Origin: Bradyrhizobium stylosanthis | GTDB lineage: Bacteria; Pseudomonadota; Alphaproteobacteria; Rhizobiales; Xanthobacteraceae | Length of the DNA stretch: 64,000 bases | NCBI RefSeq assembly: GCF_001641335.1 | Contig: NZ_LVEM01000009.1 | Coordinates: 1,665 to 65,664 of the forward strand | Direction of reading: 5' to 3' | In this document: positions 20,141 to 28,405 of the stretch, piece after piece | How positions within the stretch are numbered: the first letter of the stretch is position 1 | How the letters are laid out: each line of letters opens with the position of its first letter | Program-made: the position numbers and the translations under genes | The notes under the pieces: model-generated | The model's input: only the letters and a program-made list of their open reading frames with translations | What the model was told of the DNA's origin: nothing | The model's database searches: none

Positions 20141-21019
20141 ATGCATATCGTCTGCCCCCATTGTACGACATCCTACGCCATCAAGCCCGCGAGCCTCGGG
20201 GCGAACGGGCGGACGGTCCGCTGCTCCCGCTGCAAGGAAACCTGGGTCGCCTATGCCGAGGATGCCATCGAGGAGGCATCCGTCCCAGCCATGGTCGCGG
20301 CCAGCCAGGCCGACGACCAGTCCGACCTGGCCGAGCAGTGGAACTCCTACGCCAAGGACGATAACGCCGCCGACACCCCGGTGGTCGAAAGCCCCTCGAT
20401 CGCGGGCGACTGGCCGGCCGAGACCGCCCAGGAGATCGAGGACGAGTGGTCGGCGGCGGCCCGGGCCGCCGAGGAAGAAGCCGTCGGCGCCCAGCACCAA
20501 TCCTGGTTCCGCAACCTGTTCAGCCGCCCCGGGGCGCGGGTGAAGCGCCCGACGCCGGCCGTGGCACCGCGAAAATCCTATTTCGGCCTGCCGACCGCCT
20601 GCGCCGCCATGGCCGCACTGGTGCTCGCCATGATCATGTGGCGCGGCGACGTGGTGCGCCTGCTGCCGCAGACGGCGGCCTTCTACAAGATGGTCGGGCT
20701 CGACGTTAACCTGCGTGGTCTGACCTTCAAGGACGTCAAGCTCTCCAGCGAGACCGTCGACGGTAAGCAGGTGTTGGTGATCGAAGGCGTGATCGTCGGC
20801 CAGGGCAAGAAGCCGCTCGATATCCCGCGGCTGCGCTTTGCGGTGCGCGACGCGCAGGGCGCGGAGATCTACGCCTGGAACACCGTGCTGGAGCAGACCG
20901 TTCTGCAGCCCGGCGAGCGCGCCTTCTTCCGCTCGCGCCTGGCCTCGCCGCCGCCGGAGGGCCGCAACATCGACGTCCGCTTCTTCAACCGGCGCGACAT
21001 CGCCGGTGGCAGCGTGTAA
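20141..21019 (+). CDS. MJ0042-type zinc-ribbon membrane protein
   Basis: A 292-residue protein. Residues 1-40 form an MJ0042-type zinc ribbon with two CxxC knuckles (CPHC and CSRC), then a long acidic low-complexity linker, a basic stretch before one transmembrane helix (about 152-172), and a C-terminal extracytoplasmic DUF3426-like domain. This layout (cytosolic zinc finger, periplasmic domain) is common next to division genes in Alphaproteobacteria, but function is not established. The ATG at 20141 is chosen so that the zinc ribbon is N-terminal; an in-frame GTG lies 18 bases upstream. It is divergent from ftsE and followed by a receiver gene. Confidence 0.82.
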   Translation: MHIVCPHCTTSYAIKPASLGANGRTVRCSRCKETWVAYAEDAIEEASVPAMVAASQADDQSDLAEQWNSYAKDDNAADTPVVESPSIAGDWPAETAQEIEDEWSAAARAAEEEAVGAQHQSWFRNLFSRPGARVKRPTPAVAPRKSYFGLPTACAAMAALVLAMIMWRGDVVRLLPQTAAFYKMVGLDVNLRGLTFKDVKLSSETVDGKQVLVIEGVIVGQGKKPLDIPRLRFAVRDAQGAEIYAWNTVLEQTVLQPGERAFFRSRLASPPPEGRNIDVRFFNRRDIAGGSV

Positions 21020-21063
21020 TCAGGTTCGCAATATCCGCGGGAGCTGATCCCAAGGCTGGTCTC

Positions 21064-21438
21064 ATGCCGAAAATCCTGATCGCCGACGACGAGGACTCGA
21101 TGCGCACGCTGGTGGCGCGCGCCATCGCCATGGACGGCCACGAGACCGTGACGGCGCAGGACGGCGCCGAGGCGCTGGAGATCCTGACCCGCGAGGACGG
21201 CGCGTTCGACCTCCTGCTTACCGACATCCAGATGCCGGTCATGGACGGCATCGCGCTGGCGCTGTCCGCCGCGCGCGATTTCCCCGACCTCACCATTCTG
21301 CTGATGACCGGCTTTGCCGACCAGCGCGAGCGCGCCTCGAACTTGAATGCGCTGGTGCATGACGTCGTGACCAAGCCGTTCTCGGTCGCCGATATCCGCA
21401 CCGCAGTGGCGGACGCGCTGGCGGCGAAGAAGGGGTAG
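21064..21438 (+). CDS. cpdR: single-domain response regulator, CpdR-like
   Basis: A 124-residue receiver domain with no output domain. The acidic pair is DDED near residue 8, the phospho-acceptor is Asp54 in LLTDIQMP, Thr is in LMTGFAD and Lys104 is in VTKPFS. Its overall sequence resembles alphaproteobacterial CpdR, the receiver that in its unphosphorylated form delivers substrates and ClpXP to the pole during the cell cycle. It lies 44 bases after the zinc-ribbon gene. Identification as CpdR rests on resemblance; a generic CheY-like role is the alternative. Confidence 0.82.
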   Translation: MPKILIADDEDSMRTLVARAIAMDGHETVTAQDGAEALEILTREDGAFDLLLTDIQMPVMDGIALALSAARDFPDLTILLMTGFADQRERASNLNALVHDVVTKPFSVADIRTAVADALAAKKG

Positions 21439-21486
21439 CGAGCACCTGCCGCCGCTGTGACGCGAGGTTGCTCCTGCACGATCGGT

Positions 21487-21607
21487 GTCGTCCCGGCGAA
21501 GGCCGGGACCCATACTCCCCAGCAGCAGTCACGACGCGAGCTGGTCACTCCGAGTCTTCGCCAAACCACTCCCTGTGATTATGGGTCCCGGCCTTCGCCG
21601 GGACGAC
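21487..21607. repeat. palindromic intergenic repeat, family C (copy 1)
   Basis: An inverted repeat with arms GTCGTCCCGGCGAAGGCC-GGGACCCATA and TATGGGTCCCGGCC-TTCGCCGGGACGAC. A larger copy is at 25297-25438 and a fragment of one arm at 50232-50249. It separates the convergent cpdR and DUF4175-part-2 genes. Confidence 0.88.
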
Positions 21608-21629
21608 ATCGGGGAGAGATCTCGCAGCT

Positions 21630-22784
21630 TCAAAAATCCTTCAGCAGCCGCTCGATGTAATCGAGCTCGATCTGCGGGCGCGAGGGATCGCCCAAGCGGC
21701 GGCGGAGCTCTTCGAGGATGCGGCGGACGCGCTGGGCGTCGATCTCGCCGGGGATCTTGACCGTGTAATCGTCGCTGAATTCACGGCCATGGAGCGGACG
21801 GCCGAGCGGGTCGGTCTGATTGCCGCCGCTCTGCTGACGGCCGGCCCGGTTGCCGGGGCCATCGCCCTGCCCGTCGCCATCGCCCTGCTGCATCGCCTCG
21901 GCCATCTTCTGCGCACCCTTGCGCAAAGCGTCGAGCGCCTTGCCCTGCGAATCCACGGCGCCGTCCGCATTGCCTTCGCCGAGCTTCGAACCGGCGTCGC
22001 CCATGGCGCCGTCGGCGGCGTCGAGGCTGCCGTCGTCATCACCCTGGTCGCCGTCCTGATCGCCATCCTGGCCGGACTGTCCGGGGTCACCCTGCTGGCC
22101 CTTCTGTCCCGGCTGACCTTTCTGACCCTTCGGTCCCTTCTGCGTGAGACCGCGCTTGGCGAGCTCGTCCTGCAGCTTCTTCAGGCGATCGCGCAGCGCC
22201 TGCTGGTCCTGCTGGAGGTCCGACATCGACTGGTCGCCCTGCGGCTTGCCGCGCGAGCGGTCACGCCGGGAATCCTGGCCCTGCTTGAAGGTCTTGTCGC
22301 GCAATTGCTGCTGCTTGCGGATCATGTCGCTGAGCTCGTTCAGCGCCTGCTCCATGTCGCTGTCGCCGGACTGCCCCGGCTGCGCCATCTGGAGATTTTC
22401 CATGATCTGCGCGAGCTGCTCGAGCATGCGCTGCGCGGCCTCTTTGTTGCCTTCGCGCGCGGCCTTCTCGATCTGCTTCAAGAGCTCGTCGAGATCGCGC
22501 TGCGTGATGACGTTGCGATCACGATTGGAGGACTGGCTCCGTTCCGTCGCGCGCTTGTATTCCTCGAGCTTCTGGATCGCGTCCGACTGGTTGCCCAAGC
22601 TCTTGCCGGATTCCTTCTGCCTGAGGCTGTCGCCGGAATCCTGCATCGCCTTTTCGGCGCTGTCGAGCAGCGCGTCGGGATCCTGGTCCAGCTGGGCAGC
22701 CGCCGGCGAGATGCCGCCGAGCAGCAGAGCGAGGCAGGCGATCGGGATCGCCTTGAAGACTGGCACGCGCGCTAGCTTCCGCAT
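21630..22784 (-). CDS. TIGR02302-type C-terminal half as a separate exported protein
   Basis: A 384-residue protein corresponding to the C-terminal half of DUF4175/TIGR02302 proteins (coiled coils at about 95-165 and 185-212, and the family ending DDYTVKIPGEID...ERLLKDF). It starts with what looks like a true signal peptide (residues 1-31, ending AAAQ) rather than continuing from the upstream frame. Residues about 217-243 form a run of collagen-like Gly-X-Y triplets rich in Gln, Lys and Asp. The ATG overlaps the end of the upstream gene by 13 bases in another frame. In many relatives the two halves are one polypeptide of around 850 residues. Periplasmic location is inferred; molecular function is unknown. 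Confidence 0.75.
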   Translation of the reverse strand: MRKLARVPVFKAIPIACLALLLGGISPAAAQLDQDPDALLDSAEKAMQDSGDSLRQKESGKSLGNQSDAIQKLEEYKRATERSQSSNRDRNVITQRDLDELLKQIEKAAREGNKEAAQRMLEQLAQIMENLQMAQPGQSGDSDMEQALNELSDMIRKQQQLRDKTFKQGQDSRRDRSRGKPQGDQSMSDLQQDQQALRDRLKKLQDELAKRGLTQKGPKGQKGQPGQKGQQGDPGQSGQDGDQDGDQGDDDGSLDAADGAMGDAGSKLGEGNADGAVDSQGKALDALRKGAQKMAEAMQQGDGDGQGDGPGNRAGRQQSGGNQTDPLGRPLHGREFSDDYTVKIPGEIDAQRVRRILEELRRRLGDPSRPQIELDYIERLLKDF

Positions 22785-24706
22785 TTCCGGTCTCGCGTAA
22801 ACTGGTTGGCCCCGTCGTTGCCCGCCTTGGCCCGGTTGCTCGCCGACTTGCGATAGGCCTGGAGCTGCTGGCGAAGCGCGTCCTGCTGCTGCGCCAACTC
22901 CTCGAGCTGCTCCGCCGTCGCATTCTGGGTCTTCTGTCGCAGCTGGATCGCCTTGTCGAGGATGAGCTGGACCTCCGCGGGGAACGGCTGCCGGGGCCCG
23001 AGCGGATTCTGCTCGGCGCGGCGGGCGAGATCGCGCACCTTGCCGGCCATGGCCTCGCGGAGCTTCTGCGTCAGCACCTTGATCTCGTCCTCGCTGGCGC
23101 CGCGTTCCAGCGCCCGCTTGAGCGCATCCTGCGCCGAGCGCAGCGCCGCGTTGACGCTGCCGGCGACGCCGTCGTCCTCGATGGTGACCGCGAACGCCCA
23201 CATGCTGCCCACCACTTCGCGCAGCGCATCGTCGGTGCGGGCCGCTTCGAGCTGGAGCGCGAGGCTGCGCAGGCCGAGATAGCAACCGGCATCCGGCGTG
23301 AACAAGTCGGGCGCGATCATCAGCGCGTCGAGCGCGGCGTAGACGTCGGAATTCTTGTTGGCGTCGAGCGCGAGGATGCGGCGCTGCTCGATCAGCGCGC
23401 GCGCGAGCGAGTTGGTGAAGAGGCGCTCGGGCAGGCGCATGTTGAAGGGTTCGCTCTTGGCCTCGTTGCCAGCCTCGTCCTTGGCGGTGAGCGTCAGGGT
23501 GACGTCGGCGCCGGCATAGGGGTCCTCACTGAGATCCTTCACGGTCTGGCCGACGCCGTTGCGGGTGCGCGCATTCGGCAGCACCAGCGGGAATTGCGGC
23601 GGCTGGAACAGCGGCCGCGCGGCGGCGGCCTTGGTGTCGTCCTTAGTTGCGTCCTTGCCATCGGCAGCACGCAGGCCGATCTGCGCCTCGGCGCCGGTGA
23701 CGCCGTAATCGTCCTCGATCTTGTAGGAGAGCTGCAGCGCGCCGCGGGCCTGGCGTTCCGGATCCTTGGCGAGCGAGATCGTCGGCGGACGATCGGGCGT
23801 CGCGGCAAAAGCCCATTGCGGCTGGCCGGACGGCGCGCGGACATGCGCGGTGCCGTCGGCGGTGATGGCAAAGTGCTTTTCGTTAGTGCCCTTCGGCGTG
23901 GCCTCGGTGGGAGCGACCTCCTTGAGGCCGCCGGAGACGACGACGTCCAGGTTGCCGCCGGAGGAGCGCACGATCAGGGTCGAGCCGGCGGGCACGGCGA
24001 GCGGACCGCTCGCCGGCAGCGCGGCGGCTTCCTTGTTCGCGGCCGACAGGATCACCGGCGGCTTGCCGGTGTAGAGCGGCGGCGTGACCCAGGCGTCGAC
24101 GCGGACATTGGTCGGCGCCAGCACGCCGTTCCAGTCGAAGGCCGCGCCGAGGCGCATCGCGCGCTCATCGCCCGCGGCAAAGAAGGTCGCAACCAGCATC
24201 ACCATGACCAGGGCGCGCAGAGCCCAGGGATCATGCAGCGCGAGCCGCGGCCGCGGCAGGCCGGCACGGATACGCTTGAGCGAGGCCAGCGTGCGTTCGC
24301 GCTGCGCCTGCCACAGCGCCTTCGCGATCGGGTCCTGCGAGCTCAGGGTGTCGGTGAGCGTGGTGGCCGGGCGATGGCGGATGCCGGAGCCGCGGTCGAG
24401 CCGGCTCAGCGCTTCCTCGCGGCTCGGCCAGCGGAAACGGATCAGAGGGAACAGGGCGGCGATCGCAAGACCGGCGAAGACGGCGAGACCGATGGCACGG
24501 GCAACGAACGGCAGCGCCAGCCAGAGACCGGCCCAGGACACCACCAGGAACAAGCCGATGACGGTCAATAGCCGCGCGAGATTTGGCCAGGCACGCTCCC
24601 ACGCGATGGCATAGATGGCCCTGTCGAGGGCCTGCGCCAGCTTCAGCCGCGACAGAGCGTCGCCATCGCGGTTCGGGTCTGACGGGTCGGGGGTGACGCC
24701 GTTCAA
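22772..24706 (-). CDS. DUF4175/TIGR02302-type membrane protein, N-terminal half
   Basis: A 644-residue protein with two transmembrane helices at about 38-82 and a third at about 155-175, then a large periplasmic region of Ig-like beta domains and a helical segment near the C-terminus (LEELAQQQDALRQQL). This corresponds to the front part of TIGR02302 proteins. I prefer the TTG at 24706, because GGAGAG lies 6-7 bases ahead of it and the sequence upstream is not family-like; the frame stays open to 24856. It stops with TAG inside the start region of the second-half gene, so the pair is probably translationally coupled. Function is unknown; an envelope role is inferred. Confidence 0.75.
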   Translation of the reverse strand: MNGVTPDPSDPNRDGDALSRLKLAQALDRAIYAIAWERAWPNLARLLTVIGLFLVVSWAGLWLALPFVARAIGLAVFAGLAIAALFPLIRFRWPSREEALSRLDRGSGIRHRPATTLTDTLSSQDPIAKALWQAQRERTLASLKRIRAGLPRPRLALHDPWALRALVMVMLVATFFAAGDERAMRLGAAFDWNGVLAPTNVRVDAWVTPPLYTGKPPVILSAANKEAAALPASGPLAVPAGSTLIVRSSGGNLDVVVSGGLKEVAPTEATPKGTNEKHFAITADGTAHVRAPSGQPQWAFAATPDRPPTISLAKDPERQARGALQLSYKIEDDYGVTGAEAQIGLRAADGKDATKDDTKAAAARPLFQPPQFPLVLPNARTRNGVGQTVKDLSEDPYAGADVTLTLTAKDEAGNEAKSEPFNMRLPERLFTNSLARALIEQRRILALDANKNSDVYAALDALMIAPDLFTPDAGCYLGLRSLALQLEAARTDDALREVVGSMWAFAVTIEDDGVAGSVNAALRSAQDALKRALERGASEDEIKVLTQKLREAMAGKVRDLARRAEQNPLGPRQPFPAEVQLILDKAIQLRQKTQNATAEQLEELAQQQDALRQQLQAYRKSASNRAKAGNDGANQFTRDRKCGS

Positions 24707-24876
24707 TAAGCTCTCCAGGTTGCCCGGTAGAGCGAAGCCTACCACAACGGCAGCACTGAGGCATCCGTTCCTGTACGGGAGACACCCCTTTTCCCGCATA
24801 ACACGAGGACGTGACTGGCCCGCCGCAACCCCGTAATTTCCGCGCGCCATTCCCAAGAGGACGAGAAGGAAACGTC

Positions 24877-25260
24877 ATGGACAAGAAAATGCACGACAAG
24901 GGCCTGGAAGTCCGCAAAGCGGTGCTGGGGGAAGCCTATGTCAACAACGCCCTGAAGAACGTCGACGACTTCAACCGTCCGTTCCAGGAGATGCTCAACG
25001 AATATTGCTGGGGCACGGTGTGGGGCCGCGAGGAACTGCCGCGCAAGACCCGCAGCATGCTCAACATCGCGATGATCGCGATCCTCAACCGCCAGCACGA
25101 GTTTCGCGCGCATCTGAAGGGCGCACTCACCAACGGCGTCAGCCGCGACGAGATCCGCGAGATCCTGATGCAGGTGGCGATCTATGGCGGCATGCCGGCC
25201 GCCGTCGACAGCTTCCGCATCGCGCGCGAGGTGTTCGCGGAGATCGATGGGAAGGCGTGA
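24877..25260 (+). CDS. carboxymuconolactone decarboxylase family protein (PcaC-like)
   Basis: A 127-residue all-helical protein strongly resembling 4-carboxymuconolactone decarboxylase (KGLEVRKAVLG at the start, LNIAMIAILNRQHEFRAH in the middle). PcaC decarboxylates gamma-carboxymuconolactone in the beta-ketoadipate pathway. No other pca gene is adjacent, so it may act in another pathway. The active-site His of the family is present in RQHEFRAH, but there is no CxxC as in AhpD-type members. A GAGAAGGA ribosome site precedes the ATG. It is divergent from the DUF4175 gene. Confidence 0.85.
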   Translation: MDKKMHDKGLEVRKAVLGEAYVNNALKNVDDFNRPFQEMLNEYCWGTVWGREELPRKTRSMLNIAMIAILNRQHEFRAHLKGALTNGVSRDEIREILMQVAIYGGMPAAVDSFRIAREVFAEIDGKA

Positions 25261-25296
25261 GGGCTGTGGTGAGGGGCGCGAACTCCCCTCACCACC

Positions 25297-25438
25297 GTCG
25301 TCCCGGCGAAGGCGGGGACCCATAACCACAGGCAGATGTGGTTACGGGGACTCGGAGTTATCAGCTTCGCGCCACACCGCTTCCTGGGGTTATGGGTCCC
25401 GGCCCCCCGCGCGCAATTGCGCGCTAGGCCGGGACGAC
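25297..25438. repeat. palindromic intergenic repeat, family C (copy 2)
   Basis: Same outer arms as the copy at 21487-21607 (GTCGTCCCGGC... and ...GCCGGGACGAC) but with an added small palindrome CGCGCGCAATTGCGCGC near 25408-25424 in the right arm. It lies between two plus-strand genes, so it could affect read-through or message stability. Confidence 0.85.
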
Positions 25439-25497
25439 ACCGAGGATGTGGCGCGCAGTTCTCAACCGACAACGAATAACAAGCACAAGGAAACACC

Positions 25498-26403
25498 ATG
25501 GACATCGGATTCATCGGGCTCGGAAACATGGGTTTCCCGATTGCGCGGCGGCTAATCGAGGCGGGGCACAGGCTCGTCGTGTTCGACACGCGCAAGGAGG
25601 TCACGGACAAGCTCGTGGCCCGCGGCGCGACGGCTGCGACATCGCCGAAGGACGTCGCCGACCAGGTCGAGACCGTGATGGCGAGTCTGCCCTCGCTGCA
25701 GGCTTCGCTCGAGGTCGCCACGGGCGCGAACGGCGTGATCGAGGGCAGGCGCGCCAAGCGCTTCATCGATCTGTCCACCGTCGGCTCGGCGATGGCCGTG
25801 AAGATCCACGGCCTGCTCGCCAAGCGCGGCATCGTGCAGATCGACTGCCCCGTCTCCGGCGGCGTCGGCGGTGCCGAGAAAGGCACGCTGGCGGTGATGG
25901 TGTCGGGGCCGAAGGCGGAGTTCGAGCTCCTGAAGCCGGCACTCGACGTGATCGGAAAGGTGTTCTTCATCGGCGAGAAGCCCGGCGCGGCGCAGACCAT
26001 GAAGCTCGCCAACAATTTCCTGTCGGCCACCGCCATCGTGGCGACGTCCGAAGCCGTCGTGATGGGCGTGAAGGCCGGGCTCGATCCCGCCGTGATGATC
26101 GACGTCATCAATGCCGGCTCGGGCATGAACACCGCGAGCCGCGACAAGTTTCCGCGCTCGGTGCTGCCGCGCAGCTTCGATTTCGGCTTCGCCACGGGGC
26201 TGATGGTGAAGGACGTGCGGCTGGCGCTGGAGGAGATGAATCAGCTCGGCCTGTCGATGGAGGTCGCCGACGCGGTCGGGCGTCTCTGGGAGACGGTGAT
26301 CGCCGCGGAAGGCGCCGAGTCCGATTTCACCGCGGCGATCAAGCCGATCGAGAAGAAGGCGGGGGTCGTGGTCGGCGGCAAGGGCGGCTTGGCAGGGAAA
26401 TAG
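25498..26403 (+). CDS. NAD(P)-dependent beta-hydroxyacid dehydrogenase
   Basis: A 301-residue enzyme of the 3-hydroxyisobutyrate dehydrogenase family. It has the N-terminal Rossmann motif GFIGLGNMG, the substrate motif DCPVSGGVGGAEKGTL near residue 118, and the catalytic Lys in MKLANNFL near 168. The C-terminal helical domain is complete. Members oxidise 3-hydroxyisobutyrate, tartronate semialdehyde or related acids, and the substrate here cannot be chosen. It may be cotranscribed with the preceding decarboxylase family gene across the repeat, but the gap is about 240 bases. Confidence 0.88.
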   Translation: MDIGFIGLGNMGFPIARRLIEAGHRLVVFDTRKEVTDKLVARGATAATSPKDVADQVETVMASLPSLQASLEVATGANGVIEGRRAKRFIDLSTVGSAMAVKIHGLLAKRGIVQIDCPVSGGVGGAEKGTLAVMVSGPKAEFELLKPALDVIGKVFFIGEKPGAAQTMKLANNFLSATAIVATSEAVVMGVKAGLDPAVMIDVINAGSGMNTASRDKFPRSVLPRSFDFGFATGLMVKDVRLALEEMNQLGLSMEVADAVGRLWETVIAAEGAESDFTAAIKPIEKKAGVVVGGKGGLAGK

Positions 26404-26420
26404 CCGCACGCCTTAAGCCG

Positions 26421-26507
26421 CGTAACCCGGATGGAGCGAAAGCGACATCCGGGATTGCTGGATCATTCCGAGAGTCCCGGATTGCACACCGCTGCATCCG
26501 GGCTACG
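26421..26507. repeat. palindromic intergenic repeat, family E
   Basis: An imperfect inverted repeat starting CGTAACCCGGATG and ending GCATCCGGGCTACG, with internal CATCCGGGATTGC and AGTCCCGGATTGC direct-type echoes. One copy in this window, located upstream of the tannase-like gene. Confidence 0.75.
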
Positions 26508-26629
26508 ACGCCGCAACTGGCGCGCGAGCGTCTCGTAAATTTCGCGGCGCCACCTTTCACCCTTGAGTTGTATTCTTTGTAAGTTATCCTGTCCTCTCTA
26601 CAAGCCTGAAAAAATCCCGGGAGGACGGA

Positions 26630-28366
26630 ATGAAGCGTCATCGACACTTACTTGTCGGTGCGACCATGGCCCTGTTTGCCTGTGTCGCGATCAGCTCGCC
26701 CGCAATGGCGACGGCGTGCACCAATCTTCGATCCTTGCAACTGCCGCACACGGTGATCAATTCGGCGGACGACAACACGACCGGCACCTTCGTGCCGCCC
26801 GGCGCGAGCCCGATCACCGGCCTGCCCGCATTCTGCCGCGTCACCGCAACCCTGGTTCCCAGCTCCGACTCCAGCATCAGGATCGAGGTCTGGCTGCCCG
26901 AGACCAGTTGGAACGGCAGATTCCTCGGCACCGGCGGCGGCGGCTTCCAGGGCGTGATCACCTACAATGAGCTCGCCATCGGCCTCCGGGCCGGCTTTGC
27001 CGCGACCAATAGCGATCTCGGCACTGGATCTTCAGGATGCAATCCGCTGTTCTGCGGCTCGGCCGGCAACATGGGCAATCCGCTCGCCATTCAATTCGGC
27101 GATCCCGCGAGCCCCTCGGCCGGCCTGTTCGGGCATCCCGAGCGGATCAAGGATTTCGGCTATCGCGCGATCCATCTGATGACCGTGCGCGGCAAGGAAA
27201 TCGCCAATGTGTTTTACGGACAGCGGCCGCAGAGGGCCTATTTCGCCGGCTGCTCCACCGGCGGTCAGAACGCACTGATGGAGGCGCAGCGCTTCCCCAA
27301 TGATTACGACGGCATCCTCGCCGGCGCGCCCGCGTTCAACCGCACCCACCTGCACATGGCGGGCCTCTATGGCTGGCAGAACGCGCATGCTACCCTCGGG
27401 CGGTTCATCCAGACCGGCCAGATGACGCTGATCAACCAGGCCGTGCTCAAACAATGCGTCGGACAGGACGGCGGCGCCCCCACCGATCAGTTCCTGACCG
27501 ACCCGCGCGATTGTCGTTTCGATCCGAAGGTCCTGCTCTGCAAAGGCGGCAACGTGCCGCCCGCCTGCCTGACCTCCGAGCAGGTCACGACCATGCAGCG
27601 CTATTATGCCGGCACGATCGACCCGGTGAACGGGCAGATCATCAATCCGGGTTCGCAGCGCGGCAACGAGACCGACGATATCCTCGCGCTCGGTCTTGCC
27701 TTTCAGGAGCGGCTGCCCGAGCCAGCCTTCGACGGCCTGTTCTATTGGGTGTTCGGCCCGAGCTTCGGCTACCCTTCAAGCCCAACCAATTTTGCCAATT
27801 TCGACTTCCACCATGACATCGCCAAGGTGGACGACCAGCTTGCCGCGGTGCTGAACGCCACCAGCACCGATCTCGGCGAATTCCGCGCTCATGGCGGCAA
27901 GCTGCTGATGTACCATGGCTGGGCCGACCCGCTGATCCCGTCACAGAGCAGCATCAACTATTTCCTCGCGCTGGTGGGGAATGAGGGCCAAGGCGTGCAA
28001 GAGGCCAGCTTCTTCGATCATGGCAACGGACCTGGCAATCCAGCGCTGAGGCGGACCCAGAGCTACACGCGTCTGTTCATGGTGCCCGGGATGTATCATT
28101 GCTCGGGCGGGCCTGGTCCGAACACGTTCGATGCGCTCACACCGCTGGTCAAATGGGTCGAGGCCGGCGTCGCGCCGGACACGATCCTCGCCACGAAGTT
28201 CGTGGCCGATACGCCGCCTGCGGTCCAGATGACACGGCCGCTCTGCGTCTTCCCAAAGGTCGCGAAGTACAACGGCCGCGGCGACAGCAACAACGCGGCG
28301 AGCTTCACCTGCGTCACCGACGACAACGATTTCAATCAGAAGCCGGCTCCGAAATACGGGCCGTAA
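26630..28366 (+). CDS. exported tannase/feruloyl esterase family protein
   Basis: A 578-residue secreted esterase with a signal peptide (about 1-25, ending AMA). The catalytic Ser lies in AGCSTGGQNAL, Asp in YHGWADPLIP and His in MYHCSGGPG. The Cys next to the Ser and the Cys after the His make the CS-D-HC signature of this family, in which the two cysteines join the triad by a disulfide. Substrates are usually gallate, ferulate or similar phenolic esters from plants, consistent with a plant-associated soil bacterium. AGGAGG-like GGGAGGACGGA precedes the ATG. It is convergent with lysA across a hairpin. Confidence 0.92.
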   Translation: MKRHRHLLVGATMALFACVAISSPAMATACTNLRSLQLPHTVINSADDNTTGTFVPPGASPITGLPAFCRVTATLVPSSDSSIRIEVWLPETSWNGRFLGTGGGGFQGVITYNELAIGLRAGFAATNSDLGTGSSGCNPLFCGSAGNMGNPLAIQFGDPASPSAGLFGHPERIKDFGYRAIHLMTVRGKEIANVFYGQRPQRAYFAGCSTGGQNALMEAQRFPNDYDGILAGAPAFNRTHLHMAGLYGWQNAHATLGRFIQTGQMTLINQAVLKQCVGQDGGAPTDQFLTDPRDCRFDPKVLLCKGGNVPPACLTSEQVTTMQRYYAGTIDPVNGQIINPGSQRGNETDDILALGLAFQERLPEPAFDGLFYWVFGPSFGYPSSPTNFANFDFHHDIAKVDDQLAAVLNATSTDLGEFRAHGGKLLMYHGWADPLIPSQSSINYFLALVGNEGQGVQEASFFDHGNGPGNPALRRTQSYTRLFMVPGMYHCSGGPGPNTFDALTPLVKWVEAGVAPDTILATKFVADTPPAVQMTRPLCVFPKVAKYNGRGDSNNAASFTCVTDDNDFNQKPAPKYGP

Positions 28367-28377
28367 CGCGCACGTAG

Positions 28378-28402
28378 CGCCGGCGAGTGCACCTCGCCGG
28401 CG
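28378..28402. terminator. candidate hairpin terminator between tannase gene and lysA
   Basis: A perfect 10-bp stem CGCCGGCGAG/CTCGCCGGCG with a 5-base loop between convergent genes. There is no strong T-tract on either side, so it may be a weak or RNA-stabilising hairpin rather than a full intrinsic terminator. Confidence 0.55.
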
Positions 28403-28405
28403 TAC

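Noticed and set aside
26577..26603. Short inverted repeat TTGTA-N17-TACAA upstream of the tannase-like gene
   Set aside because: Only 5-bp arms in an AT-rich stretch; expected by chance at this scale.
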